64,000 bases of DNA from Atrichornis clamosus (taxonomy: Eukaryota > Chordata > Aves > Passeriformes > Menuridae), in assembly GCA_013400975.1 (NCBI GenBank), contig WBMZ01004788.1:52376-116375 (forward strand). The letters are read 5' to 3'. Below the pieces are notes generated by a model. That model saw only the letters and a program-made list of their open reading frames with translations, did not search any database and was not told the origin of the DNA. How positions within the stretch are numbered: position 1 is the stretch's first letter; each line of letters opens with the position of its first letter. This document shows, in pieces, positions 1 to 14,400 of the stretch. Made by a program: the position numbers and the translations under genes.

Positions 1-2004
1 TGTCTTTTTTTTTCCCCTGAAATCAGGGCCTTGTGATAGAAGCCCTAGTAGGAGGAAGAAGTCAGCACAGCCCTGAGGATCTTGCAGGCTAATTAGTTAC
101 AGGAGGAGAGTCAGGGCCAGGGGCAGGGCTGCAGCAGAGCTGGGGAGAAGCCAGATCCCCACTCCAGAGCCTTTCTGCCATGGAGTGTTGTGCCCTGCTG
201 CCTGCTTGGCTTCCAGTCTGTCCCCAGCAGTGCTTGTGCCACTGTGGCTGTGCATCCCCTCCTTCCCCAGCACAAAACCTGGTTCTGTCCCCACACTGAA
301 AGCAGCAGGCTGGGTGGTTAGAGCAGGGGAGCACTGGCAGTGGGATACACAAATATTTGTCAAATCCAGAGTCTCTCCCATGTATTCCACCAGTCTAGAC
401 GTTTGTGCTGTGTTCATCACCACGGCATCCGAGCGCCTGAGGTCGTGCAGTGACTCAGTGTCAGAGCCATGGACAAGCTCCAGACCTCCCAACTCCCAGC
501 CCCAAGAGGATCCCTCTGGAGCGGAGGGATCAGCAGGGCTGCCCCAGCTCCCGTGCAGGGTCAGCAGGGCTCCTCTTGGCACTGCCAACTCCTCCACACC
601 CCACCTACCACAGAGCTGGGAGGCTGCACTGCCCACCTGCAAGCCCTGGGGTGCGTGCCCAGCAACCCCCAGGATTCTGTGTGATTGTCATACAAACACT
701 CCAAAGATGAGGGCAGGCAAGTCCTGCCTTTACTGGACTTAGCCTGATCCCAGGGAAGCCATTTCACCTTCTCCCCCCTGTAGTGAAGACTGGCTCACAG
801 TGTGCTCAGGACAGGGATTCAAGAGCGTGCACACAGCCAACAGAAAAAAAAAATATGTCCTGACTCTCAGTGCAGCCCAATGGAAAACCAGGCCAGCTGG
901 TGCCCAACATTCAGACTTTAAGTAGTACAAAAAAATAAACAAAGGACATCAATTCTGCCAATGTTAATAGCTTCAGGCAAGAGGGATACAAAAGTAGGGT
1001 ATTTAAAATATGGGATAACGTCATGTGTAAATTTGTCCAAAAAGAGAGAACTCTGCATTTGGGGATTGAGACCATGCAAAAGAAGTAAACCTGATATTAA
1101 ATGTCCATGCTTTTATCTGTGCCTTGCCCGTGGGTACAGAGAACTAGACTTTCTCCCCTTAAAGAAAAAGCTTATGCCTAGAATGGATTTGTAGGCAAGA
1201 TCACGAGTGAGGGAGTGTGAGAAATTCTGCCACTTTTACCAGTGAATGGCACCCTCACACGTCCCTGTTTCTCACCACCACTGGAGAGATCACCAACATT
1301 TTGTCCTGAAAGTAGTCTGATGCCTGTGAATAATATACTCAGGAAGTTGGAAGGGAAGCAGACAAAAGAGTTATAATAAAACCTGTCCTTTTCCTGCAAG
1401 TGATACTTGTCAAATATAAACACAGTCAAGGTAGAGAACAAGTTGTGCTAATCTGCAATATTTTCCCAGCAACCAGTTATTGCTTTAACATTTTATTTTA
1501 TAATGCATAAAACCCCAGAACCCGGAGTTGTGTTGCTACAGAAATAACTCAGATGGCTCAAGTGCAGAGGAAAGGTTGTGTTTGCAAGCCTGTGTCTGCC
1601 TGCACTACAGCCAGAGGTGATGGCAGCCTGGACTGGGACATCTCTCCCAGACCTCAGCTGCAGAGCACTCTGAAGGCAGCAGCACAAAATGCAGTGTAAA
1701 AGGGGGATGATTACTCAGGGAACTGCCCTGAGCTAAGGTCCAAGCTGCCCTCTCTTCACTCCTACCCAAGCAAGTTAACACTAGAGCAAGCCTGGGTTCC
1801 TCTGCCATCAGAACTCCGACTGCAATACAGACACAGACAAAGAGACTGCAAACTGCTGGGCACAGGAACAGAGCTCAATTTATGATCCACTGAAGCCACA
1901 CCATTTTTATGAGCTACAGCCAGTGCTTCAAGGTTCCTGGGCCTGCATTCCTGACCACGTGAATTTGGCACTGCTGGCAGAGCCAAGGTTTGCAGTTGCT
2001 AAAG

Positions 2005-2445
2005 GACAGGGATCAGCCTTAAAACAACCCCTTAGTCTAAACTACAGGAACAAAGGCATTAACAGGATGTCAGGAATTTCACAGCTTCCCTGAACAATAT
2101 CTTCCTGCATTTCACTGCACTGAAGGCTTTTCCTAGCTATCCAAACCAAATCTTCTCTGCAGTTTAAATGTATTTAGTGTCATCATTCCCCCCCTCCATG
2201 ATAGTGAAAGAATAAATCAATCATCCTTCCTTAACAACAGCTTTTATGTACTGAGAAACCATGACATCCCCCTCCCTCCCCCACCAATACTGTCTTTTCT
2301 AGATTAAATGCACCTGATTTCTCCAACCTCTCCTCAGAGGTCATGTTTTCTAAAGCTCTGACAATTAGTGCTGCTCTCCTCTGGCCTTTTGCCAGTTTGT
2401 CTACATCTCTATTTTAAAGTCTGGTATCCAAAATCCAGCCACTGA
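2005..2445 (-). mobile_element. Old, diverged CR1 LINE 3' fragment
   Basis: Read on the minus strand, this stretch follows the typical order of a CR1 3' end. There is a segment about a protein ladder of codons ending in a GAGAGCAGCACTAATTG-like run, then AAACATGACCTCTGAGGAGAGGTTGGA, reported here only as a pattern spanning about 2310-2350. Next come a TACATAAAAG block near 2245 and a TTTAAACTGCAG / GGTTTGGATAGCTAGGAAAA-like block near 2130-2170. Many indels and substitutions separate it from young CR1 copies, so it is an old insertion. It lies in GABRB4 intron 2. Boundaries are approximate; the 5' end is truncated, as usual for CR1. Confidence 0.7.
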
Positions 2446-5400
2446 AGCAATGACATGTCACCAGTACAGACAAAAGAAAAAGCAACCCTGTACTAAACCC
2501 TTCTAAACCCACAGAAACCTCTCCAAACCTGCTGCACCCATCCTGGGAGCTGCTCACTGTGTGTAGGAGGTTGGAGATGGCAAAGGGGCAGCTGAGCTCT
2601 TGCCACTTGAGTGCATCACACATGCAGGAGGAAGGAGCACAGCCCTGGCTCTTTTGGACAAGAGGAAAAATTATTCAAGACAGCTTTGTGCATGAGCCTC
2701 AGCGTTCCCTGCTTGCACCCTGCCTGTGGCATCACCAGTCTCTGAGATCCCTGCAGCAGCAGGAAGGCTGCTTTTAGGTCTTCTGCTGAGTAAACAAAGC
2801 CAACCAGAGAAAATTAGAGGCTTCACTTGCTAAACCCACAGATAGAACAGGTCTGTGCCTTACCCTGCAATGGTAAATGCCCACAGGCATGAGAATCCAT
2901 CCATGCAAAACCCTGCTCCTCAATCCCAACCCTCAAGAAGCTGAAGGGCAGCAGTGGCACTAGGGCCTCAAAACAGTGAGTCCCAGACAGGGTTGCCCTG
3001 CAGTGTCTGGTGGAAGTGTTTCTGCACACACAGGGTGAGACAGGCAGGCATGAAGAGGGCAAGGTCTGCTGATAAAAGAGCCACAGAACTGCAGCGCTTT
3101 ACTTGCATGTTCAATGACCCCCCCACCAAACAGGATCAGCAGTCAGGACAATCTCAGGCTCCTCAAAGGCACGACCAGCACACAGCCTGTAATTCCACTC
3201 CGAAAACTTCTCCCTTCAGTCTCAAGTCCACATTCCTGAACAAGGAAGAAGTGTTCAGTATCCGCTCGCTCTTTCTGCAGAAAAAGGCTTGTCCGAGCCA
3301 CTGCCTCTGCTTTGTTCAGAGCACTGGACCTCAGGGCAGCCTGGCTTTGTGTTTACAGCTGAAACCCAGGCCCACGTCACTGCTACGTGCAGCCATGGGC
3401 TGGTTACACAAGGCCTGACAGACATGGTTAGTTGGGAGCCAAGAGCTCCCAGGTAACTGGAGGTGCACAGGGCAGCACATCCAGCACTGGGCTGGTCACT
3501 GGCAGGAAAGCAGCTGCCTGAGTGAAAATATACATCCCCTTCATCAATCTGCCCCTCCCAAAACAGACAGCCTTGAAGCATTTTCAGCTGATAGACTAAT
3601 TAGTCCTGTGCCTGGTTTTTTTAAATCCACCCAAAAGAAAATTCAGAGGCCAGTCTATTGTCAGGACACTCCAATTTACTACACCCTGGTGCAGGGAGAA
3701 TGGAAATGCTCCTGGGTTTTCAGCATACAGGAAGATTGCAAGGGGAGTTCACAAATTGCTGTCTGCATAATAGCTGTGCTTACAGATCTCAGGACTGAGG
3801 CTCTGCTACAGCACTGAGAGAATGTCTAAGAGATGCCATCCCAGCAGGCTACACAAGCCAAATCACAAAGTAGCTTCCCAACACTGATTTTCCTGTTCCT
3901 TTCCTTTTATTTTAGTTTATGTACAGCATCAAGCACAAGCTCAATTTAGTGTTAACATCACTTGAGGTACAAGAAAAGTTGACCATGTATCATGAAAGCA
4001 GAAACATTCTGGGAACCACTTTCATCCAGCATCTCTGATTTGCAGTGACATCTCGAAGCACCAAGTTCAGCAGGGTCCCTTAAGAACCTACTTAAACTTT
4101 TCCAATAAAATCTAGGTTTAAATACCCATTTAACACTTTCCAATCCTTTTTCCACTTGCTTTTTTACTCTTATTTTCATGATCTCTCTCCCACCCACTGT
4201 CAATCCTGTGCATTTCTCTTGCCAGGATCAGTACAACAGCCAGAAATATCAAACACGTTCAGAAGCTGACATTGAAGCTCTCCCTCTACTCTCAGCAAGT
4301 CACCCCATGGAATCCCCTGGATTTAAAAGGGGAAAACACACCATGGCATTACACTTTTGGGCACTGTTATACATTACCAGAAAGAGAGATGGTCTCATGG
4401 CAAGTCAGCAAATCTGACATTGCCTTCCTGTCTGTGGGGAAACAGGGCATATGAGGGACTTGCCACTGCTAAGGAATCTCCTCCACATGGAAAACAGACA
4501 GTATTTTGGAGCTGAAAGGCAGGGCCCTGGCCTCCAGAGCATCTGGGGCTGTCAGTGTCTGCTCCTTCCCCAGCAGGGGTATTGACCACCACTGGGTCTC
4601 ATGGAGACTGCAGCTAGTCTCCAGGTGGGTCTGGCAGAAAACAGTTTCTTGGGTGTGACAGGTTTCCCACATTTTGCCACACTTCTTTGGGCAGTGCTTG
4701 GCACTTTCTGCACCCCTGAGCCAATGCCCAGAACGAGACCATGCCCAACCCTGATATGGTTTCCACCCATCCACACCTGACCAGGCACAGCTTCACCCTC
4801 TGCAAGGAGGCTGATGAGGATTTCCAGCCATTCTGCTCTCCTGGCATGTCACCTCAGCCAGTCAGAGGACTGAATCTGAAATACTCATTTTAGAAGGGGG
4901 AATATGAGGAATTTCCCAAGGAAAATGCCAAGTTGGAGCAAGCTCTCACCAGGATGGTGATATCAAGGACAGCACACATGTTGAAAGCAACATCTAAGGG
5001 AAGCAACAACCATAGCACAGCTATGAAGTGGATATGAAGAAGACTTTTGGAATATCCACTGAACAAATCAAGGGTTCCAGTAAGAGACAGGCTTTCCTGC
5101 AAGCAAGCAATGAGGCCAACTCTTCAGCGAGGAGCCAAGAGAGACAGCACCTGCAGAGCAGGAAGGACTGACCTCTGTTCCTGCCAGCACTGCTCTCTGT
5201 GATGCTCCTTACAAACACACAGGTTAACCCGGGTAGCACAGCCACAGTCCCAGCCTGTTGTCACATGAAGTTCTCCCTGTAGATCTGAACAGTCACAGAA
5301 CATTTTCTCAAGCAAACTGTGCCTGCTCCTGAGCCGGTGCTGAGGGATCCTTCTGGAGGAGCAGTGCTTTCCCAGGGCAGATGTAGTGCCCATTCTGTGA

Positions 5401-8400
5401 CTATTCCAGGGAAAGCAGGGAGTTAAGGAGCACAATCTGTGAGGCACAGTGGATTACCTAATCTATCTCATGGGTATTTTTAATGGATTAGTAGATATTA
5501 GAGTGGAATATTGCAAATATCCCATGGAAATTTGGAAGTGAGAGAGAACAATCAACTGGCTGCAAAAACAGTGTAAAGGTTGTCCCAAAGGTATTGAAGG
5601 ATTACAGAGGAAGCTAAATCAAGGTTGATTTTAAAAGATGCTGGTAGACAGCTACCCAACCTGAATAAAAACAAGGTCTCAAATGTACAGACTTAAAAAT
5701 GGAACAAGAAAGTAGACACCAACCCTTACAGCACCTACATTGCCAGTGGATCCAGTTCAGCAAAGTGCCTGGACACACACACGGGGCTTTCAGCATTAAA
5801 AAAAAATTACTGACTATTCAGAACATTACCTGTTCTTAGGAGAGACCTAGGTCAATATTCAGGAGATGGATTTTTTAAAGCTGTTTCATCCTCAAGTGAT
5901 GAAAACAGTCTTCCAAAGCCTTGTGTTTGTGAATGCCTTGCCCAGGTGATGCACACTTGGTAAGGTTACAACAAAGCAAGAGGAAAATCAGTGCCCAGGT
6001 TTGTCAAATTCATTTACAGACACACAACAGCATCACCTCACCAGAACTAATCATTATCAACTTGGCACCACCAGTGGGCAAAGCAATCAACTCTTTAAGC
6101 GCAACCTCACCAAGAGCACTGAGTCCCAGTTCCCATCCGTCCCTTAAAGCTGACAACACCCAGCTGAGACAGCAGCCAGTTTGCTTTGCAGGGCTGCCAT
6201 GGCCACTGGATCCTTTGTTGGAGCAGGGAGGTTGCAGGAGGCAGATCCAGACCTGACCCTGAGGAGACAGAGGCAGTGCTCTGATCTCCTGGTGCACTGT
6301 GCTGCCAAAGCCAGCACGGGTCACCTGCCCTCCCCTTCCCGGGACAACCCCCTCCATGCCCCCAGGGCACCCACCCAGAGCAGCTGCAAAGCTTTGCAGA
6401 CTGCAGGGCACACACTTGGTGTTTTCCTGGTGCATCCCTCTCTGCAGGGCTGGCACCATCAAACATCGCATTTCCCCACATTTACACTGAGCTAATCCCG
6501 GGAAAGCAGAGGCACTGAGCACCCCAGGTGCCTGCAGCTCTTCCCCACCAAGAGGAGTAGCAGGGGGACAGCAGGGCTTCCCAAGCAGGTGCTTATCGTG
6601 GACTGACAGCAAACCAACACAAGCCAGGCATCTTCTCCTCAGCAGCAACGTGAAGCATCAGGCCCACGCTGATCAGCCACCCCCACACTTCTCCACCTGA
6701 GAAGACTTCCCTCCCACCTCTGTCAGGATCCTGGCAGGCAACTGCATCTCCCCGGGGGCCCTGCCAGTGCAGCCCTGGGACACAGCTCTGCCTGCCTGCC
6801 TGGGAAGCTGGGCTGGGCTCAGGGGAAGGCCAGTCCTTTTGCTTTTACCCAGGCCCTCAGAGGTTGTGCTTGCTCCCTCTCCTAGAGCCAGCCAGGGCAC
6901 CTGCCTGCACTCCCAGAGCCTCTGCTCCTGCACTGGGGCAGGCTGAGAAGCCTTTGGCACCCCACTGCTCCTCCTTTCCCAGCCCACTGCCTGTCACCCT
7001 GCTTTTGAAGGGAACAGCTCTTCAGAAAGGATTGCACACAGACACTAAATATTTTGAATCCCCTGGGTAGATGTGCCAAAGGAAGTAGGGTGTTTAACCA
7101 CGTACCTACAGCTTTCTACCAGAGCACACTCACCCAAAGCCTCCACACAGAAGCTGCCCCCTCCTGCCCCCTCTCCAGCTCAGACCCTGAGCAGACCAGC
7201 CCCCAGGACTCACCGCAGCCTAGAAAACACTTTACATTACAAAATGCTCGATTCCTGTACACATTCTGCTGCCACAAAGTCCACAAATGGACACAGATTT
7301 TTAAACAGGATAGGGCTGAATCCCAAGCACTGGGATCCCTCCCCCAGCACCACAACACTCCTTCCAGAGCTGGGAGGTAGGAGGGCAGCAAGCTACCTGG
7401 GAAACCACAGCACCTTCCTCCTCTTCCTCCTCTTCACAGCCAAACCACCCCCAGGCCCAGGGGTGGTGCTTTTATATGTGGGACGCCCATCTCATCCCAC
7501 AGGATCCAACCGCTCCCGCCCTCCACGGGAGCCTCCACCCCCCTCAGGTGTGGCTGCCGGAGGGGCCCACAGCTGAGGCCATTTAGCAGCTTTTCCTGCA
7601 TGGCAGCTGTGCAAGTTCCTCCCGTGTTCCCATTGCTCTGTCTCACTTCTCACCTGCCCACTCAGGGCACAAAGGTCCTGACCCAAATTTCCAGTGCTGG
7701 GCTCTTCTGGCACATGACCAATAAATGTTTTCCACATGGAGGAGCCTCTCTTTTATGTGCACTGGGAATACCATCCCCCAAATCAACTGCAGAGCTGGGC
7801 TGTCCTGTAGTATGTGACCTGTCTGGGAAAACACTCTCACATGTTACCAAATCCTGAGCCATCTAATCCCCTTAGCTGCAAATGAGCTGAACCAAATTAA
7901 TTTAAATGGGTTAACACAATCTTCTCTGTTCACATCAAATCCATTTCTGTGTCTTGGAAGTGTTTGCAACAACAACAAAATATCTGGACTTGTCATTTTT
8001 ATCAAAGTGACAACAACAAGGTGTTTTCCCTTTTTTCCCTCCTGTTTTCAATTTTTTTATGAGTTAGTCACACCTCTTCATCACTGTTTACAAAGTCACG
8101 TCTTTAAAGGATACCACAGCATGTAACTCCTGGATTGAATCCAGTTGGACATGCCCAGCATGTGGGGGAAAAAACAAAAGGAACAAGATGGCCAGGTTGG
8201 GACATGCTAAACTTGCACAATGCCCAAGCTTATGCTCAGTGGCAGTCAGGACAATTTACAGTGCAAGTATTGAAAAAAACGGAGTGAGTCAAGCTTGAAA
8301 ATATCATTGCATTCACATTGAAATCATATCTGAGTTAGGAATCATGAGAAACAAAGCACACACACAAACAAGCCTCCCCCTTTCCAAATGTTATACATGG

Positions 8401-11400
8401 GATTATAAATTTTAATCCCTCAGTTTCTGAGGCTCTTGGATGTGCTTTGTTCAGGTCATTCTGCCCTTTCTCCACAGTCTAAAGACAGGGAAAATCTTAT
8501 GAAATTCAGTGGTGACCAAGAACTGCAAAAGTTTAGGAAAAAGGGTTCAGGTTTTTAAGTTGTTCATTTTTGAAAAGTTCCCCCTATGCTGGTGTTTCCA
8601 TTACTTCTATAAGAGTTGATTTGCCATAATGTCCAGGACAGAAGTTGCCTTTTACCCCAGAACCTCTTTATTAAGACGTAAAACTAAGTACCATTTGCTC
8701 ACCAAAATAATTGCTTTCACTCAGGATGCATGGATGAGCGAATCTTGCAGAGCTTTTACATATATATTCATCTCCAGCAATTCATCAACACAATAAGCAC
8801 ACATTATTAACTTGAGTACTCATCAATTTCTTTTTTCTGGAGCTTCAAATACAAGCAAGGAGCTAGTGTGCAATAGGGAGGAAAAACATGTACGGGAACT
8901 TGTGATGAATGTTCTATTTTTGCTGTGAAAGGAGGATAAGAAGAAGAATTCAGCTCATAGCCTACCCTCTCCCTCACTGCCAAAAATTTCCTACTAAGCT
9001 GAGATCCTTCTCCAGAGGCCAGGAGAGTGGGCTTTCCTGCAGACCTTCTCCAGATGACATCTGTAACCTGGGTGGTCTCCTCTCCTGGTTCAGCTTCTGG
9101 TGTTACACCCAGAGCTTTGCCACCTCCTTCTTTCTGCATCACCCACTGAACTGCCCAGGCGGCCCCTGGACGTGGTTTTTCCATGGCACAAAGTTCCCCC
9201 AGCCTGGAGGGGTCACCTGTTGTGGTCTCACCATCACCAAGCTCCCTAAAGAGAAGAGCCTGTGGGTGCACTGTCTGGCTGTGGCCAGTGTGTAAGAGAA
9301 GAGTCAGAAGCACCCCAGGCAGCTGAGGAGGTGTGTTTGGAAAAATCATCCCGGTTCTACGGCACAGAGCTGTGGGAGGGGAAGGGGCAGTTTGGTGTTC
9401 TCACATCCCAGCTGACTGTCCCAAAGGTGAGCACGGGGTCATAAAGTGTCACAGGAGCCAAGGCAGTCACACTGCTTCCCCCACTGCATTTGGGCTGGGC
9501 TGCGCCACAGATAAAAACCCACCGTGGATTTAGTGGCTGAAGTGGCTCTGTGTGCTCAGAGAGGAGCCTCACGTGGGGACAGGGGAGGCTCTGGTGTCCC
9601 TTCTTGCTGGCAGCCCTTGGGGGGTTCACTGCAGAAGCACAAGGGTGAAAGCTAAACCAACACAACAGCCAGGACACCCTTCACATTTCTTCTGCTCTAT
9701 GATCATGCACAGTGAATATATTATCTGCCACATATAGGGGTTTTTTTATATTCTGCCAATAATCAGATTTACAACATTTCAGTTTTTCTGGAAAGGGCAT
9801 TGAGGAATGTCCTGCTGCTCCACCCATCAGAAGGGGAACTGTTGGTGAACAAAATTAGTGCCCGTTGATTGAGAGCCTTTCCTATGGCTGTACCGTTAAA
9901 TTTCTCTGCAGCACGAAGCGGGCCCACCTGCCTGTTCCCTGTGAGGGTCTCACAGGGCACCACAGTCGAAGGAAAGGTCACAGTTTGGTGACCAAGCAGT
10001 GGACCAGAGCACTGGAGGTGCTTATGTCTGTTCTCACAAATGAAGAGAATAGCAGGAAGAACTTCCCAGTGCCATTCCTTGTGCTCCCATGGGTTTTCCT
10101 CAACAAGCTGCCCCCTCTTGGTGTCCCCGAGGTGTAAAATGGGCCCAGTGGTGACCCATCATCCCCCAGGCGGTGGGGAAGATTTGTTAGCCAATATTTG
10201 TACAGCACAGGAGCCTTGCTGCTATCTGTCACACTGAGCCCCTTATACCACCCGAGAACAAATTATATTTGTGCATAATCAACACCACATCCAGCTCAGC
10301 CCTGATTTGAGAATCCTTTTTGGCTAGTGACAATGTCCAGAGCAGAGAGAGCACAGCTTGGTTTCCAGAGCCCAGGCTGAGCTGGCAGAGCTGGCAGGTA
10401 GAAATATCTTGTTTTGACTGGTAAACTGAGCAAGTTTGACATGGAAACCACTGAGGGAGAATAAATATGGAACAACAAGATGTAATTTTACAGAGCCTCT
10501 TTTCCAACCAGAACTACACTCGGAGCCATCCCAGACCTGAGCTAAGGGGTGCTGAGGTCTGGGGAGGGGAATTCTGGACACGGTGGGTTGGGCTGAGGCT
10601 CACCCCTGTCACAGGCACGGACATCTGTAACACACAATTATTTAACAGCACTATTCCTGCAGGACTGCAAAGAACAGGAGACTCAGGAAGGGGAGGGGGG
10701 AAAGATCAGAGGAGAAGAAGAGTTTTTAGCTGTGACACAGAACCAAGGATAAATGCCACAAGCAGAAAAACGGCCTATAGGAGCTGTGTGGTCAGTGCTT
10801 CCCAAACCAGCCTGAAATTCATGTTCTACTCAAAGCAAACAGCGGCGCTCCCACATCCCAGGAGGAAGGGAGAAGAGCCCTGCTTCCTTCCATTTAATGG
10901 GAACAGGATCAATCCCCGGCTCTCCACAATACCTGTTTAACTGACCAATCTGCTCGTGCTGCAGGGCTCCACCATCCAGCATTGCCCCTTCTCACATAGG
11001 TGATGGGAATTCCTCTGCAGGACCTTACTCCTTCATTGAGCACATCATTTGTCTTGTCCACGTTTCTGGTCATGCTTTAGCAAGTGCACGATATTCCACA
11101 TGAAACATCAAGATATAAAAACCCTCAGCAAGGGCTCTCTGCAAGAATGGGTTTTACAGACCAAGCACTGTCAGTACCACCCAAGAACCATCTTACATCC
11201 AGCCAGCCTGACACTGTAGTAGCCTCCAACTTTTTTTCTTTGAACCAGCCATAGGTGAGAAAAGCGACATGGATACACAGAGTCTCTTTCATACAGCAGT
11301 AATACCACAGCATATTCCTTGGCTTTTATATATTGTGTTACATGGATTAAAAATATTTTTCTGCCTAACTGGGATGCTGGGAGTCTTAGGAAGTGAACAA

Positions 11401-14400
11401 TGCAGGTCTGTAAAGCTGCTCTGATGAACAGCTCTAGGGCTATGGGAATATATTTTGAGTAATCAAAAGGACTTCTACTAATGGATTTTGCACTTTTTAC
11501 ATTCTGCTTTCAGTGGCAGTCCCTCGAAGGCAAGTTTACTGGCAGGAATAATCTCAGAAATGGTTACGTAGATGTTTGGAGATGTTACGTAGATGTCAAG
11601 GAGGAAGATGGGTCCAGGTGATGTGGCAAACATCCTCCAGACTGGCTATAAACAACAATCTGCTTTTAGTAAGTTAATTAATTAAGAAGTATTGGAATTA
11701 TTCTACTAATCAGTAACCTGAATGCATTGCATTTTGTTGTAAAAAATCCATGACTAAGAGTAGAGGCAAAATTCCTGGAATAAATGCTTAGTTAAAATGA
11801 TGACAACATCTTGGTTTTAAGAGAGATGCCTGATGGGTCCTCCCTAGCCACAGTGTCCTGCCATGGACTGCTCCAGCTGTGTCAGGGCCTGAGCAGAGCT
11901 GCAGGGAGAGGCTGCACCAGCCAAGGGTGACACGGAAGGAGAAGGGCAACCAGATGCATTCATCCAGCACAGGCTTGGGAATAAGCATGGGAATCATCTC
12001 CTCCAGTTCCAGTGGAAACACACTGGTGTAATGAGTGACCCAGTGTTCCCCCTGGGTACCAAACCCCAAACACAATACTTGGTACGACCAGGCACAGCTC
12101 TGTGGCGGGCACACATTGCTCAGGAGCCCCAGACCACTGTGACTCTGGGCTGAGGCTCAGGGGAGCTCATCTCCATTGCTGTCTTCAAACCACCACCCAA
12201 AACTCCCTTCACTGCTCTGTGCCAGAGATTCCTGTCCCAGAAGGAGGATAATCAGTGGGGCCACACATGACTGCACAAGTTCAACACGCAGCAAGAGGTC
12301 CACGAGCTCTGTCACACCGGAGGAAGGGCCTGGTCTAATATTCTAAAACATTACTGGCCTCAAAAACAAAATAATGAGAAAACAAAATGGATGGAAGTTA
12401 GGTGGAAGGATGCCCACTGCTAAATGGATGTTATGGAGCCAGTTCTTAATTAAACAGCCCACAGTCTCCTTGTTAATTCCTTTTCCTTGATTAATAGAAG
12501 ATGGATTTGTTGTGAGGATGACACAGGATGACAATGGGGTCCCTGACAGCTGTGCAGTGAGTGAGGGGGAAGCCCACAGGAAAGGAAGGATGTTTATGTG
12601 GCTGAGCTCTGTTCTTCAGGACTGGATGTGTCACAGGGTTCCTACGTGCTCCTTCCCACACGAGTCACCTAAAGCTCATGGATTTCTGTGAACTCTCAGT
12701 GTCTCTCTCTTGGGGCACTGGGGCTGAGCGCTCACAGCTGTGGCTGAAATCAATAGGAGCTGTGCTTCAAACAGGCAGTGTCTGGCTCCAGTGCTGCTAA
12801 ATATCCTGGAAAAATCACATGTTTTGCCTGGGCACCCCTCAGCAGGGGATACCTTTGGCTTTCTGGAGGGGAGGTGTGAACATGCTCCTGCCGTACTGGT
12901 GCGCTTGACAACAGTTCTGCAAACAGCTGAGTCTGTGGTGTGAGCATCCGAGCACAGAGCAGCCAAGAGAGCACAGGTCTGAGATGGACTCTGAGTGCTG
13001 AGTCCCAGGCTGTGCATCAGACCATCACCTCACTGCAGCCTGGCCCAACCCACCCCGATCACCTGCTGCGACCACCTCCGCAGGTCCCGCTGCCATGCTC
13101 CCGGTCTGTCCCCCTCTGGAAGGAAGGGAACGAGAAAAACCAGCTCCACGTGTGAGTGGCCCCTCTGGTGTCCTCTGTAGGGCTGCTCAGGAGGAAGCAA
13201 CTGTTGGACCTTGCCTCCTGATGCACCCTCACAAGGGGACCAGATATAGATCCAGGGAAAAAACCCAATTCTGGCTTTTCTGAAGTCCTGTGTGTCTGAC
13301 TTTACAGCCTTTTCACAGCATGCATTTCGTATAAAAAGAGCAAAGTGAAAAAAATAGAAATTCCATCATGTGGCAATGTGTTAACATCCACATATGTCCC
13401 AAGAAGGACGGGATCCTTTCATTTCCTGCCACTTCAGTTAATGAAGTAAGACACAACAGCAGGAGGTTGTCATCTTCCTTCTGGATTAGCCCTAGAGAGG
13501 ATGTGACCCATGGTCTGGAGCCAGAAGTCACATAAACTGGGGAGGACGTGAGGGCTGCACAGCTGCAGCCACATTTACCGACCAGGAATGGCCTTTTCTT
13601 AACACTCTTTTTTTCAGGAATGAAAGGGGGACTACTGACAGCCCTAGTAGGTATCTACCTTTTCTTTGACCTTGAGTGACCCTGGGGCTTACAGACTTTC
13701 CAGACAGCTTCTATCTCTCTTTTCTCCATTAATTCCCTTCCCCAGTCTGATCCATAATTACCCCTCTGCTTTCAAATCCAGAGCTGCTCTTCTGCCCAGC
13801 CACTGTAAAGGGACAGAAGGGTGATATTTCCTGGTGGAGTCAGGCTCTGTGAAGTGCAGCATTTCAGGTTAACCCCATGTCCAACTTTGGGCAGTTCCTC
13901 CTGCGGGCAGGGAAGGAGCTGTCCCTGGTGGGACGAGAGCCTACCTGCTAAGTCTCAATTCCCTGCCCCAAAAGAGCTGGCTCAAGGCATCTCAGGAGCA
14001 AAAGGAAAATTGAATCTGGCTGCTCTGAGATGTAAACATTTTTTGTCACAGAAGGGGAGCGGAATAGAGCTTCAAGGCTGAGAACTAAGGCAGGCAGCCC
14101 AGGATCAGCACCCACTGCCCTCTTCCAGCCTCACACCCTGGTCCTCCTGCAGCAGCATCACTGTTCTGGGATGCTGCCTCAGCACCAGAGGCAGTGGGGC
14201 CACAGCCCTTGTGCCAGACCACTGGTGGCCCTGGGTACCTGCCTGCTCCCCGTGCACATGGGCCAGCCCTGCTGTAGGTGCTGCCAGTTTCATCCCCCAA
14301 CATTCTAGGACAGGGAAAAAACCCAGCACGTACATGCCTTGGCATGTTCTCAGAAATTTCTGAATCATTTTTCCTAAAATTTCCCCCCCCTCCCCTTCAA

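Noticed and set aside
6010..6648. 212-codon minus-strand open frame in intron 2
   Set aside because: No recognisable domain, splice context or start context; overlapping frames on the other strand look equally good.
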